64,000 bases of DNA from Cyclaneusma minus. Taxonomy: Eukaryota > Ascomycota > Leotiomycetes > Marthamycetales > Marthamycetaceae. The notes beneath the pieces were generated by a model. The model saw only the letters and a program-made list of their open reading frames with translations. It was not told the origin of the DNA and did not search any database. The position numbers and the translations under genes are program-made. This document shows positions 20,206 to 34,059 of the stretch, in pieces (within the stretch, counting starts at the first letter, position 1; each line of letters begins with the position of its first letter). Where the stretch lies: NCBI GenBank assembly GCA_037179335.1, contig JAKZHN010000037.1, positions 1 to 64,000 of the forward strand. Direction: 5' to 3'.

Positions 20206-23200
20206 TCAAGCACATCTAAAGCAAAACCTCCCCTCACACTTCCACCCACCCACGCCACAAACCTTTCCCTCCACCCTCCCCTCCGCCACTTTGGTCGAAG
20301 CTTTCGGGGAAACTTGGAATTGAATTTTGGATCCAGAATAAACAGCGACATTCGACATGCCATGCGCCGCAGACGCGCCACGCTTCCGTTTCGCCTTCTT
20401 GGCTTCCTTCTTGGCTTCCTTGCGTGCTTCCTTGGCCTGCTTGACCAGCTGACTTAGCGGCACAAAAGGCGTAAGCCTTCGGCGGGGAGTGGGGGTGGGA
20501 TTCCTTGAACCGAGCGGGTTCGCTGGTGTCGCTACTGCCTCTTCGTTTTCCGTTGATGCTGGACGTGCATCTGGTGTTTCTGCAACCTGGCCAGACCGCG
20601 CAGGTGTTGCGAAAAAGGACATGTTTGCAGAGGAAGAGCTGGGATGTTCGGAGTAGAAAGAAACCGAGGTAGAGGCGGAGTCTGATGTGTTTCTTGATAC
20701 TGGCCGTGAGCTAGGGCGGGACTTGGTCGAGGGTATGAGCACGATGTCGTCGAGTTCTTGGCTGTCTAGCTCATCTAGAGCGCCATTTGGGTTCTCAGGT
20801 GCAGCCATTTCCGGTTCCGTCAAGTCAACAACTTCCTGAGCGGGTTTCTGCATAACAGCCGGCGGTGGCGGTGGAGGCATCTGCGCGCGGCTGCTAGTTG
20901 ACGCTACCGAGCTTTCACGAGAGCGTACGCTGGGAGCATATTCAGATTCATTCGATTCGTCCCCTTCATCGCGCCAGTTCGGTAACGAAGGGGACGCGGA
21001 AGGCGAGTCGGACATATTGTCACCGGTGGGAAGTGGTGGTTCTGCGTACGAAATGACAGAATGCTGGCGTGGAGGAGTTGGCTGGGCTGGGCTGGGTGCT
21101 TCGAGACTTGAAGAGGAGGCGCGAGATTCTTCTGTAGGAAAGGAATCAGAGGTAGCTTCGGTGGGAACCTCCATGTGGTCCATGTCGGCAAAATCTGCGG
21201 AGAAGAGAGATGATAATGGCGAGGAAGGGAAAGAACGCCGAGAAGGCGGCCAAGAGGGTTCTCGTGGTACCAAGTCCTCGGAGGGTGATTTCGGTTGCTC
21301 TGGAATCTGGGAAGAAGGGGGGCGAGAGGGCTCTCGTGGTTCTGAGTTCTTTGGTAACAGGATCGGTTTCTCTAAGGGTTCACCAGCAGACATGCCGGGA
21401 TTGACCAAGGTTGACCCTGATTCCATTGATGGTGCTCGAGTATCCTCCAGTTTGGTCGATTCCGTCGCAGGGGGCAGAGACTTGACTGGCTGTGACACAG
21501 GCGCTTCATCTTCATCAGAGAAATCGTAGCCAGAAGGGACGACATTTCTGAAGCGCTCCAGCTGTTTGGAATTGCCCTGAGTGGGTCTTGCCAGCCGGGG
21601 TTTAGGCCTGACTGAATTTCCTTGGGGTAAAGTATCCAGGGAACTCTGCGGGTTGGGAATAACACTTTCATCGCGGCTGTTGGCTGGGACAGGAAGCTGC
21701 TTGTTTTGTGGTGAACCAGAAGCTTGATCAACTGGTTTCTCTGCGACACTCGACGCCCTCGGCACATCGTCACGATTCTTGAACATGTCCGGTGAGCGGT
21801 TCATGAACGTTTCAGGTCGCTGTCCATATGTTTTGGCCCCTCGGCGAACCGAGACTTTCTTCTGTACCTGAACCGAAGTTTCAATGGTAGTTGTCTCAGT
21901 CTCTTCCACAATATCATCGATATCAACGAATGGATCTGGTGACTGTTGATGCTCCGGGAACCCATGGTTGGTCGTGCCTAAAGCACGCTGTTCAGGAGTG
22001 ACACCCCAATACTGAGTAACAGCTTCCTCGCCGAATCGCGCTAACATGCGCTCATAGTAAAGGGCATCGGTGGGATGCGACCTTTTCACATGCCTGATGA
22101 GGGATGGAACAGTAAAGAACCCTTGTGCGCCAACGCGATTACAGTCGGATACCCCGCAAGCGTATGGACACCAATGCTTAGCGGCCCAGAAGTGAACGAC
22201 CATTTCAGTATCTTCTTCCTCGGAGAGCTTCTTGAGCCTGTAGTACGAGGAACTTCGAGCTGCACAGTCCACATGTGGACAAGGCGCTCCGGGGATTTGA
22301 TGGTCTTCTCCGTTGAAGTTCACAACCAAGAGCACTGAAGTCTGTGATATCGCTGGGTAGGCAATTAGTAGATCCTTTTGCAGAGAAGGTTGCTTGTTCT
22401 TGCGAGCTGGTGGTGCTATTTGCAAGGCACGTTGCTCTTCAGCAGCCTGAGTGATTGGTTCTGTCCGAGGTTGAGATGGCTTGCTACTGTCGGCGAAGAA
22501 TAAGTTGTTACTGATAATCTGATGACTAGTCTGATGTGTACTTCGCTGTGACTCAGCTAGAGGTATGGGATCAATGTCACCGCGCGTCAATCGTGACATG
22601 ATAAACTTGAGCTTTCTGACATCGATATTTCGTGCACTCTCGATATTCGTAATTTCAGCTGCAAGGGAGTTAGTAACGGGAGACTGGTCAAGTACAATTC
22701 CAGGTCTATTGCCGCCCAAGTTGTTGGCCATCAACGCTTCCTCTTCCTCTCGTCGCGAAAAATCAAGGGTAATACCTTTCTTCAACAGATAACCCAGCAC
22801 TTCGATTAATCTCACTTGGAGTTCTTGTGTCGCATCATCGGCTGTCAAGCGTTTGTATCGACTGCTCCACGAGCCAGCCGGTCGGAAGGGATAATTGGTA
22901 GCCATCTCTTGCCAAAAGGACGATTCGCTTTTGCGTGGTCCATCCCGTTGACTAAATTCGACGACACACCGCAGTAATATGCGATCGTCTTCTTCAGTGA
23001 AGGGTTTGTGGGGCACCTTCTTCGCCGCCTTTCCTGTGTCACTCTGGGCTTGACTTGGAACTTGTGGTCGACTCGGAGAACCCTCTGAGAAGAACGAGTT
23101 GGTTTTGGCAGCGTCGTTCAGTTGAGGACGGCCATAGTAAGGATTTGATTTGTCCTTCAGCGGAATCCTGGGGGCTGGCTCCATATAACTACGACCCGTA

Positions 23201-24384
23201 CCTGTCTCCGACATAGTTCTCGCAGGTACATCAGAACGGCTAAGAAGATTCTTGTTAAGATCAGAGACATCATAGGCAGGCTTCACGCTCCGTTTTGGCC
23301 TCCCCCTCCTTGTCTTCTCGCGGCGGAAAAATGCCTCCCTGGGATCAACGGGTCTGCGACGCCTTTTGCGCTGAGGCGCCTGCGTAGTGGCACTAGACGG
23401 TTGAGAAACGGGAGGGTGTGGGTGGTTTTCGCGAAGCAGGATGGACTTCAGAATCGGTCGCTTGCCAGGGGTAAGGATTTCTGGTCCAGGGGTTTTCCAA
23501 GCAGGGTCAACCACCCGATCTTCGTTGAAGCGATGTCGAGAGGAGTATCTCTCCAACTCTGAGAGAGGCCTGGAGTCTCGCTGGGGTACGGAATCCATGA
23601 AAGGATCCGGCTCGTCGGTCTCAATCGAACGTCGAATACCATTAGGAAGCGGCTGAGTGGCTAGCCCCGAGGTGGCCTGAACAGACCTATTTGGCCGGTG
23701 ATTGTGGTCTTTCGACTGGCTGGATCGTAGGAGAGCAGGGTCGATGGAGCCGTAATCAAAGTCGTCTTCCATCGACTCCCCATCGGACATGGGGTCTTGC
23801 TGTTTTGGCCTCGGGTCTCGATACAGCGGTTCATGTATGTCGCCGATATACTGATTCTGGCCGTCTCCTCCACCTTCTTCCTCCTCCGCATCCTCGGGAT
23901 CTGTCGAAGGTCGTTCTTCAGGTGGAACAGTCAACGCTCTCAGGAGCTCTCGGCCCCGATATGGCGCTTCTACCTCCTCCGGCTCGTCCACTGGGCTGAC
24001 CTCCCTGTAGTCATCCCTCCCATCACCTAGATCCTGCTCATCCTGCATGCTCTTCAAATGGCCATTGTCGACTACAATTTCACCAGTTTCAAGATCGATC
24101 TCATCGCCAATGCCCGTAAAATCCTTGCTGTATTTCTCAAAAATGGATTCGAAAGTCGACTTCAGTCTGCGATCCAGTCCCGCTCTCCTCTGCTCAAGCT
24201 CCTGATCTGGATCCTCTTCTTCCTCCTCTTCATCGACTTCTTCTGCTTCGGATTCTACATCCTTGTTGGGCGCACGGTGGTCGTCGTCGCTGTCGTCGGG
24301 GATTTCGTAGGGATCAACGTATGGAGATGCAAGGCTGCCGTCGTCCCATACAGACAGTCGGGGGCGCTTGAAAGGGCGTTCCAT
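20206..24384 (-). CDS. SCM3: Scm3-like CENP-A chaperone with added DNA-binding domains
   Basis: A single frame of 1392 residues. Residues 65-120 carry the Scm3 (HJURP family) signature: RLKSTFESIFEKYSKDF, then GIGDEIDLETGEIVVDNGH. Yeast Scm3 binds the CENP-A/H4 dimer and deposits it at centromeres. In filamentous fungi this domain is known to be fused to assorted DNA-binding modules, and that is seen here: an AT-hook (RRGRPKR, about 359-365), a Myb-like segment (458-513, PFTEEDDRIL ... WQEMATNYPF ... SWSSRYKRL), and Cys/His zinc-binding segments at about 702-770 (CPHVDC; C739, C743, C748, H765, H770). Long acidic, Ser/Pro-rich linkers separate them. The N-terminus has KRPR and the C-terminus a Lys/Arg-rich helix near 1325-1345, consistent with nuclear location. 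The start is 370 bp from the divergent ATG6 gene. Confidence 0.87.
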   Translation of the reverse strand: MERPFKRPRLSVWDDGSLASPYVDPYEIPDDSDDDHRAPNKDVESEAEEVDEEEEEEDPDQELEQRRAGLDRRLKSTFESIFEKYSKDFTGIGDEIDLETGEIVVDNGHLKSMQDEQDLGDGRDDYREVSPVDEPEEVEAPYRGRELLRALTVPPEERPSTDPEDAEEEEGGGDGQNQYIGDIHEPLYRDPRPKQQDPMSDGESMEDDFDYGSIDPALLRSSQSKDHNHRPNRSVQATSGLATQPLPNGIRRSIETDEPDPFMDSVPQRDSRPLSELERYSSRHRFNEDRVVDPAWKTPGPEILTPGKRPILKSILLRENHPHPPVSQPSSATTQAPQRKRRRRPVDPREAFFRREKTRRGRPKRSVKPAYDVSDLNKNLLSRSDVPARTMSETGTGRSYMEPAPRIPLKDKSNPYYGRPQLNDAAKTNSFFSEGSPSRPQVPSQAQSDTGKAAKKVPHKPFTEEDDRILLRCVVEFSQRDGPRKSESSFWQEMATNYPFRPAGSWSSRYKRLTADDATQELQVRLIEVLGYLLKKGITLDFSRREEEEALMANNLGGNRPGIVLDQSPVTNSLAAEITNIESARNIDVRKLKFIMSRLTRGDIDPIPLAESQRSTHQTSHQIISNNLFFADSSKPSQPRTEPITQAAEEQRALQIAPPARKNKQPSLQKDLLIAYPAISQTSVLLVVNFNGEDHQIPGAPCPHVDCAARSSSYYRLKKLSEEEDTEMVVHFWAAKHWCPYACGVSDCNRVGAQGFFTVPSLIRHVKRSHPTDALYYERMLARFGEEAVTQYWGVTPEQRALGTTNHGFPEHQQSPDPFVDIDDIVEETETTTIETSVQVQKKVSVRRGAKTYGQRPETFMNRSPDMFKNRDDVPRASSVAEKPVDQASGSPQNKQLPVPANSRDESVIPNPQSSLDTLPQGNSVRPKPRLARPTQGNSKQLERFRNVVPSGYDFSDEDEAPVSQPVKSLPPATESTKLEDTRAPSMESGSTLVNPGMSAGEPLEKPILLPKNSEPREPSRPPSSQIPEQPKSPSEDLVPREPSWPPSRRSFPSSPLSSLFSADFADMDHMEVPTEATSDSFPTEESRASSSSLEAPSPAQPTPPRQHSVISYAEPPLPTGDNMSDSPSASPSLPNWRDEGDESNESEYAPSVRSRESSVASTSSRAQMPPPPPPAVMQKPAQEVVDLTEPEMAAPENPNGALDELDSQELDDIVLIPSTKSRPSSRPVSRNTSDSASTSVSFYSEHPSSSSANMSFFATPARSGQVAETPDARPASTENEEAVATPANPLGSRNPTPTPRRRLTPFVPLSQLVKQAKEARKEAKKEAKKAKRKRGASAAHGMSNVAVYSGSKIQFQVSPKASTKVAEGRVEGKVCGVGGWKCEGRFCFRCA

Positions 24385-24754
24385 GGTCGCGCGGGGTTTA
24401 ATTCTATTCGGGAACCATGCCTATATCGCTGTTCGTCGAAAATATCGGCGGCGAAAGATAACGGCGCAAAATGAGCGACTGTGTGTTGATGAATGGGGTC
24501 AAGTGGTGAGGCTCAGCCTCGTCGCGTGGGTGATGTTGGAGTCGCGTTCGCGCTACTTTAGACCGGCCGAGAATCCCCCGGAAGTGGCCCGCAGCCTTGC
24601 GTCACTTTCAGCCTTACTTCAACTTCAACTTCAAACAACTCTCTATGTCTATTTAAACCTCTCTCCACCACTTTTCACCAAGAGACGCAAACATCTGCTT
24701 CATGAGTATTTCTCTGGAGATCTGAAGAGCTCGTTCGCAAGTCCCGTACGCAAA
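24385..24754. promoter_or_regulatory. Divergent promoter region SCM3/ATG6
   Basis: This stretch of 370 bp separates the two start codons. The ATG6 side is CT-rich with ACTTCAACTTCAACTTC and a TATTTAAAC at about 24650. It should contain both promoters. Confidence 0.45.
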
Positions 24755-26351
24755 ATGCACTGCCAGAAATGCCGCACGCCGTTGAAACTCGACGGCTCCC
24801 TCGAGGACCTCAATCCAGCCGCTTATGATCTACTTGTTGGTATATGCCATCCTTCCGTACCATCTTCACCATTACTTCCTATCAGACGCTAACAGCTATA
24901 CCCCCTTTCCAGGAACCGCCTCTCAGAACCAATCCAAACAGCTCCCTCCCTCTCGCCCCTCCTACCCCCAAGAACGAAAAGCCCTCTACGACCGAGTATC
25001 GCAGAACGCCCCATCCCCAACATTCAAACGAACCATAGGCGGCAGCTCCGGCGCCCGAAACACCCCAAAAGACAACTCCACCATGTCCTTCGTCATGCTC
25101 ACCGAATCCCAAGTCGTCCCTCCCTCCTCCACCTCCTCCCATCCCCCGAATCAAAAAGCTTCCACTCGACAACGAGGCAATTCAGGCTCCTTCGCAGACG
25201 ATGCCCAAACCCAATCCATGTCCCACGAAATGGAGCGCATAACCCGCCTCTTCGAGATCCTCTCCGCACGCTCCGACATCGACCACCCCATCTGCATCGA
25301 ATGCACCGAACTCCTCATCGACGGGTTGCAAAAGCGTCTTGACGCATCTGTTCGTGAGCGCGACGCCTACGTCGGCTTCTTAAAACAAGTCAACGCCTCC
25401 CAACCCACCGAAGACGAAATCAAGCAGTCCGAAGAAGCACTCGCCGCAGCTCAGCGAGCCGAACAAGAAGCTATGGACGAACTTTTAAGGTTGGAGAAGG
25501 AAAAAGCAGACGCAGATGCAGAGATCGCAAAGCTAGAAGAAGAATCACGAGAACTTGACAAAGAGGAAGAGCAGTTCTGGAGGTCGAGAAATGCGTTTGC
25601 GAGCAAGCTGGTCGAGTTTCAGAATGAGCGCGATAGCGTGAATTTGAAATACGACCACGATAGCCAGCAGCTTGAGAAATTGCAACGCACGAATGTCTAC
25701 AACGACACTTTCTGCATTTCGCATGATGGAAAATTCGGCACCATCAATGGTTTGCGTTTGGGACGATTAAGCAACGTACCTGTTGATTGGCCGGAAATCA
25801 ATGCTGCCTGGGGCCATACGCTGTTGCTTTTGGCTACGGTGGCTGATCGACTGGGCTTCAAATTTGATGGCTACGAATTGCAACCTATGGGCTCCACATC
25901 AAGAATTATCAAGCTGGAATATCCAGCTGGTAATACCAGCCGCTCCGGCAGCACACCTCGCGAACCGGCGCGCAAGGTCTTGGAGTTGTATTCGAGCGGG
26001 GATATGATTTTGGGCTTGACGTTTATGCATGGCAAGTTTGATAGGGCGATGGTTGCTTTTTTGGAGTGTTTGAGACAGGTGGGGGTTTTTGTGGAAAACG
26101 AGACTGCGAAGCGGAGCGGGGGCGAGAGTGAGAGAGGGAGTGGTGGGAGTGGTGGGAGTGACAGGGAACGGGGGGCAAGGGGAGGATTGAATCTGCCGTA
26201 CAAGATCAAGGGAGAGTTTATTGGGGAGGTGAGTATTAAGTTGGGACTGCAGCAGGATGATACATGGAGTAAGGCGTGTAAGTATACGCTTACTTGCTGT
26301 AAGTTTTTGTTGGCGCATGCGAGTAATGTTAATACTAATGGGAGGCGGTGA
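24755..26351 (+). CDS. ATG6: Atg6/Vps30 (Beclin-1 homologue), two exons
   Basis: Exon 1 (24755-24839) and exon 2 (24913-26351) join across a 73-bp intron (GTATAT...TTCCAG, branch GCTAAC) to give 507 residues, normal for the fungal family. The N-terminus has the conserved CxxC (CQKC). SFVMLTESQVV at about 87-97 is the BH3-adjacent block. Residues about 195-285 are a Glu/Lys/Ala-rich coiled coil. The BARA/evolutionarily conserved domain starts at about 290 with NDTFCISHDGKFGTINGLRLG and ends with CKYTLTCCKFLLAHAS. Atg6 is a core subunit of both class III PI3-kinase complexes, in autophagosome formation and vacuolar sorting. A Gly/Ser/Arg-rich insert (about 423-450) interrupts the BARA domain between VGVFVENET and LPYKIKGEFIGEV. 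Confidence 0.95.
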
Positions 26352-27448
26352 TGAATACATGAATGCGAAGAATGGAAATGATTGAAAGACTTTCTTGTTC
26401 ATTCTGCGAGTGATGAGAATGTGGTGGGGAGAGTGTGATGGGAAGTGTCGTGTCAGTGAGAATGTGATGACAAGTCAGGAGTGAGAGAAGTGACTTGCTC
26501 CCGGCTGGCCTCACAGGCAGGACTGTGGTATACAATGCATTTTTGCAGCAAGAATTGGCACCTTAGCCTAGTGCTTAAGCAAAACTCCCCAACCTGCATT
26601 CGCCACTGGCAGTGCAGGGTGAATTTGTCGATGTGCAACAAAACATGGCCTCTCCGGGCGACCTATTTCAGGAGACCAAGGGTGAATGTGGGTGAATGTG
26701 AACTTGTCAATGTGCAACAAAACGGTAATGAGCTTCCAGATCTGCTTAGGGATCATGGGGAATCGGCATAATGCCGATTTTACTTCCAGCTTTGCCTGGA
26801 AACTACGGTGAATGAACCTGAGACAAATTGACGTGCAACAGAACCCCACTTCACCTTCGCTTTCACGCCTACCTAATTTCTTCGTTCATTCTCACGAACT
26901 GATCTCTCCCCGCCCCGTGAACTCCAAACACCCCTGAGCAAACACGTCCCACCCCCCTCACGCGTTAAGACCTAAACCAGGAGAGCTCTCCGCTTTTCAG
27001 CATAAATACATCGCCTGCTTCCCCCTACTCTCTTCCTTCTCTTTCCCTTTCTTCTTCATGCCTGCCGAAAAGCGAGCCGCCGTTGAGTGCTTTCGGAACC
27101 TTTTGGTTGCTTTTTTTCACTGAGTGCTTGGCTTGCAGTTGGGACTTGAAGAAGAGGAGACGGTGACGACTGATGGGAAAAGTGGATGGAGCTGAATCAA
27201 GGCCTGTAGGGGAATGAGACTGGAGTTACAGATGTGCATCTGCTGCAGGAATGAAGTGTGAAGGGGATGGTGAAGGTGACAGATCAGGTGGTGGGCTACT
27301 TTTCTCTTGACTTCTGTTGGGCCGATAGGAACTGAAGTATTGGTGCTCTTAGTACTGGACAGCTTATTGTAGCAAATAGGGAAAGCCAACTGCTAAAAAC
27401 CCTGCACCCCTCCTCAACTCCACCTCATGCCTCATCAACCACCATCAC
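26352..27448. other. Intergenic region with three related motifs
   Basis: No gene is supported. Three same-orientation copies of a motif near TTGTCRATGTGCAACAAAAC lie at about 26619-26646, 26692-26725 and 26821-26845. A TATA-like GCATAAATA at about 27000 followed by a long CT-rich tract looks like a plus-strand core promoter, but the ATG behind it (27058) opens only 22 codons. Confidence 0.4.
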
Positions 27449-27993
27449 TTAGCACCCAATATGCACCCCTATAGAATTCGTTCCTGGTGCACCTTTCTGG
27501 ACAGGTCCAGGCACGCTACAGCCCTTATAAACGGTATTGGCACCATTACAGGCCACATCTATTCCATCCAGGTATTTCATAAGCCCATATTTCTTCATAA
27601 GTCAGAAATAACAGTCCAACGGGCCCATTACTTACGATTCCAGTACTCAACCGAAGCATCGTTCATGCTTGAAAATATCAAACAAGCGGTGTTTTGTGCA
27701 GCCAGGCAGGCACTGTTGGAACCGAAGTTTGTCTCACTGAACACCTGGTGGCAGTCCGTGCAAGTATTTGTATAACAGGCTTGAACAGTAGCGCTAGAGC
27801 GCTTTTCCAGCCCGCGGGCTTTGATGGTATCCGTCATGTTACTGGAGAGGGAGTAGGAGTAATCGTCGCCGCGGACCAGGACAGCAAAGTTCGGGTAAGG
27901 GTCAGGCGTGGGAATTGCGTTGATGGTCTGGACACAGAAGTGTAGAAGCAAGGCTGCCAAGGGGAGGCGGATGAAGGCGTTTGTGACTAACAT
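27449..27993 (-). CDS. Small secreted eight-cysteine protein
   Basis: Two exons (27993-27636 and 27558-27449) join across a 77-bp intron with donor GTAAGT, branch CTGAC and acceptor ATAG, giving 155 residues. The first 26 residues are a signal peptide (hydrophobic IRLPLAALLLHFCV, end INA). A propeptide follows up to the Kex2-type KR in GLEKRSSATV. The mature part of about 90 residues holds eight cysteines (QACY, NTCTDC, SAC, TAC, VAC, KGC and the terminal IGC), enough for four disulfides. The second exon supplies the last three cysteines and is invisible without splicing. Such proteins are often candidate effectors or cell-surface interaction proteins; no activity can be assigned. On the minus strand a TATA-like CTATAAAG lies about 100 bp upstream. 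Confidence 0.8.
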
Positions 27994-29036
27994 CCTGATA
28001 GAATGAGGTATTGGAATGTTGAGAGTTGAGGTTCTTGACCCGAGTAAGTGAATCTCGAAGTATATGATTCTCTTGTTTTTGCGGCCATCATTGCCAGCTT
28101 TATAGAAGTATTTGCGCACAAGCAGATAAAGCCTCAGGCGCGTAGTAAAGCCTCAGTCATAAAAAAGCCTCAGTCGTGGTGCTCGAAGTTTTAATCATGC
28201 ATCTAGACCAGGCTCTGTGGAACGTATCCTCGAGCCACAATATCACATCATCCCTCGTCCTACATTGAGCATAGCGCCACAGCTGGTGTGGGACTACAAG
28301 GCGCAAAGAAAGTGTGATGGGGACGAGGCTCGTTACCGCCCCGTATAATGGGCCGATTACTCTTGTCTCTTGAAACCAATGAGAGACAACATTGCGATTC
28401 TCAGACCTGGCTTCCTGAGATAACCACATTCGACAGTTTATCCCCGTTAACGCGATATACCAAATATCAGCCCATTTTCAATATCACTCAATCACAGACC
28501 AAAGCCTATAACCTGAAAACCACACAGCCTCGTCCTTGTTGTACAAATGGTTCTGGCCATTGAAAACTTCGCATGTGTAGGGTCGAGGCGCATCAGCTCC
28601 TCCCACGTCAAAAACGCCAAATCCGGTCCTGTGTGCTTGAGCGGGAAGGTTTCCAGGGCCTGGCCATAAATATTCTTGATGGGCGTCGAAATCGACCATT
28701 TCTGCGTTGATTTCTGACCATGCTGTGATCCCCCGTGCTTTTCCCGCCCGTTTTGAGGCTGATGAGTGGAACCTTGTAATGAGGACAGGGAATCCTAACG
28801 CCTGTCTAGGTCGTACTGGCAGCACGTGAAGAGCAGACTTGTCAGATACTCACTCACTCCATTGACGGCTTGCTCCAAGTGCATAGATCGTCCAAAGTTA
28901 TTCGATCAGCCTAGCACAAGATTCTTCCAAATATCTTCCTAGCGAAACTGCTCAAGAACAAACAGCAAATTCTCTCCTCGTCGAACCTCATAAACCCTCG
29001 CGCCGCCAGCCGACTGTTCCATAACCCACATCCACA
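27994..29036. other. Intergenic region
   Basis: It contains the promoter of the secreted-protein gene. A minus-strand frame at 28484-28825 has some protein-like composition (PGPGNLPAQAHRTGFGVFD) but no supporting start, splice structure or family match that I recognise. Nothing else is supported. Confidence 0.35.
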
Positions 29037-29874
29037 TCAACCTTTCTTCTTCCCCTTCCCCCCATTCTTCCCCTCCCTCCGCTCCCCATCCTGCACAGCC
29101 CGCGCAGCCCGCGCAGCCCGCGCAACATAATAAACCTCACCATACCCATTAGCATACATCCCATCCGCCGTCCTATACGGACAATTCCATGGGTACGGAT
29201 ACTGCAAAGCCGTCGTATTATACTGCACCCTCGCATCCGTAAAGAACGGATGTGCAGTCGCATAGAAATAACCACGTGGCGGAATAACAGGTGGTTCAGC
29301 TTGTTCAGCTTGTTCTCCCGTATATTCTTCTTCTTCTTCTGGTGATTCCGTTTCGGTACCAGATCCAGATTTGGATGGAGACTGGGCTTTCCTTCTGCGA
29401 ATCAGCATGTTGGAGACTCAGTCAAGAACGCTAAGGGAAAGGGGAAGCTTCGTACTCTCTCTTCTTCTTCTTTTCAGTCGACTTCTTCTTTGTCTTGCTC
29501 GACTTCTCTTTCTTGAGCTTCTTCTTTCGCTTCCTCTCCAGTTTCAAATCCACACTTTCATCTGTTGTGTCAGACTCCCACTCATTGTTGCTGTCATAGT
29601 ACGGACAAGGTGCCGGCGAGGTGATGAATGGTAAATGCAGCAAAGAAGCACAACAACCATGGACTCCCCTTCTCCCACGTCGTCTATGGTGATAAGAGGC
29701 TCTAGAGCGATGGCGTGTACGGCGAGGACAACGTCTGCATCCATCGTACGTGGCGATGTATTCTTCGCGGTAGGTGTGTATATAGGGACGGCTGTCGTCT
29801 ACGCGGTAGTACTTTTTCTCTATGATGCCATCGCAGGAAGGGCAGTAGTGGATGTCTTTTTGGAAGATCGTCAT
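29037..29874 (-). CDS. CxxC-type small basic protein, two exons
   Basis: Two frames that look like separate small ORFs join into one gene. Exon 1 (29874-29456) and exon 2 (29394-29037) are separated by a 61-bp intron with donor GTACGA, branch TTGACTGA and acceptor TTCGCAG, and the phases match (258 residues). The N-terminus has CPSC at about 11-14 and CRRCPRR about 35 residues later, spaced like a zinc ribbon. The middle is a Lys-rich tract (KRKKKLKKEKSSKTKKKS) that should act as a nuclear signal. The C-terminal half has Tyr/Pro-rich segments, an ARAARAAR repeat and a basic tail. I do not recognise the family. Zinc binding is inferred from cysteine spacing only. Confidence 0.65.
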
Positions 29875-32582
<2,708 letters not shown>

Positions 32583-34059
32583 CTAAGAGTAAAATTGACT
32601 TTTCTGAAAACTCTCAATATTCACATCGCCCGCCTTCCCCGTCACAACCGGTGCTTTCGTCGCACTCGTGATACTACTCGTCCGACTCCCCTGTTGGCTT
32701 CCCGCCTGACTCGCACTCTTGATCTGCGCCACCGGATCTCCAGGTTTCTTAACCACCGCCAAGTAAACACTGGGCAGGTAGCCTACGCGTCCATCGCGTG
32801 CTCTGCAGCGCCACCACTCGCTCGGCTGTCCCATTGGATCACTCTTACTCAGCACTGCTACCAAATCCCCCTTTCTAACTTCCAGATCAACACCTTGAAC
32901 CGCTGCGCCTTGCTCGGGTGTAAAATCATACAACACTCTGCAGAAATCCAACTTCCGTGGATCCACCCCTCCCTCTCCTTCCCCCATCTGTCCACTCGCC
33001 GCCAGCCGTTGTTTCTCCGCCTCTTCCTGGCTCTGCGCCAGCGCGCGAATCATCTTGCCCATCAAATAAGGCAATCCGAACGCCGCCACAAGAAACACGA
33101 GAAATGGTTTTTTCGAAGGCTTGGGAGGACTGGGGGAGCCGTCGGGGAGGAGTTTGCGGCCTTCGAATTTGGCGAAAGAGGCAGGGGTGAGGGACATGGC
33201 GTCGGCGGGGGGAGGGCGGCCGGTGATTTTGGCCAGGAAGGTGCGGATCCAGCGGAGGATGGTGAAGATTCCGAGGACGGAGCCGAGAGTGTTGCGGAGG
33301 TTGCCGAATTGTTCGGCTACTGATACCATTGCTGTTTTTCACGATGATTAGTCTAAAGTATTTGTGAGATTGGATTGGGAGGATGGATGAAGATCATGGA
33401 AAAACTTGGTGGGAGGATGGAGAAGATGGAAACGCACCGAAAAACGACGAATGGGTTGCCATATACGTGCTTTCCAGCATCTGCGCAAATCCTCCAAATG
33501 CGCCGACAATGCTCTCGATAATTTGAAACGTCGCTTGTGTGCTCTGGCTGAAGCTGTTGGTCAAGCTGTTCGGATCATTGGGGTCTTGTGGACCCATCCC
33601 GGGCATGCCTCCGTACATTCCACCCATGCCGCCATACATACTCCCATAACCACCCATCCCCCCCATCCCTCCATACATGCTCCCATAGCCACCCATTCCC
33701 ATCCTCGAGTACGGGCTCGAATATGCGGATCCGTAGCCTCCGCCGTAGGTTGTGCCCATGCGATTCGCATTATATGGAGAATAGGCCGATGCGTTGCGGT
33801 TTACGGCGGTGGTGAGAGAGGACGGTCGTTCGGGGATTGCAGGAGGAGCGGAGGACGAAGACGAGGACATGGTCGAGGTTGTGGATGGTGACGCCGAGGT
33901 TCCGGTGGTGGCAGACATGGCTGGCAGATGAGTGTCAGCAAGCTTTCGTGGATGGGACATGGATGAGGGCTTCACAGCATAACGAAAGCGCTTACCCGAG
34001 CCTGTATTTGCAGCAGCACCAGCTCGCTCCCACGGCTTTGGCGGCGATGTTGAAGCCAT
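32583..34059 (-). CDS. PEX13: Peroxin-13 with SH3 domain, three exons
   Basis: Exons 34059-33996, 33920-33438 and 33331-32583 give 431 residues. The introns are 75 bp (GTAAGC...TGCCAG, branch GCTGAC) and 106 bp (GTGCGT...AAACAG). Pex13 is an integral peroxisomal membrane protein of the import docking complex with Pex14. Visible features in order: N-terminal PPKPWERAG (family hallmark), a Ser-rich linker, a Tyr/Gly/Met-rich region with YGSMYGGMGGMGG repeats (the YG box), the conserved ATHSSFFAMVSVAEQFGNLR spanning the second junction, a membrane segment at about 258-275, and an SH3 domain at about 313-377 (ALYDF-like RVLYDFTPE, then EWWRCR and GYLPSVYL). It ends with a Ser/Gln-rich tail. Confidence 0.95.

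Noticed and set aside
27058..27120. Small ORF behind a TATA-like GCATAAATA
   Set aside because: Only 22 codons and no clear splice continuation.
28484..28825. Minus-strand frame of 113 codons with protein-like composition
   Set aside because: No recognised family, no good start context and no splice partners; kept only as an intergenic note.
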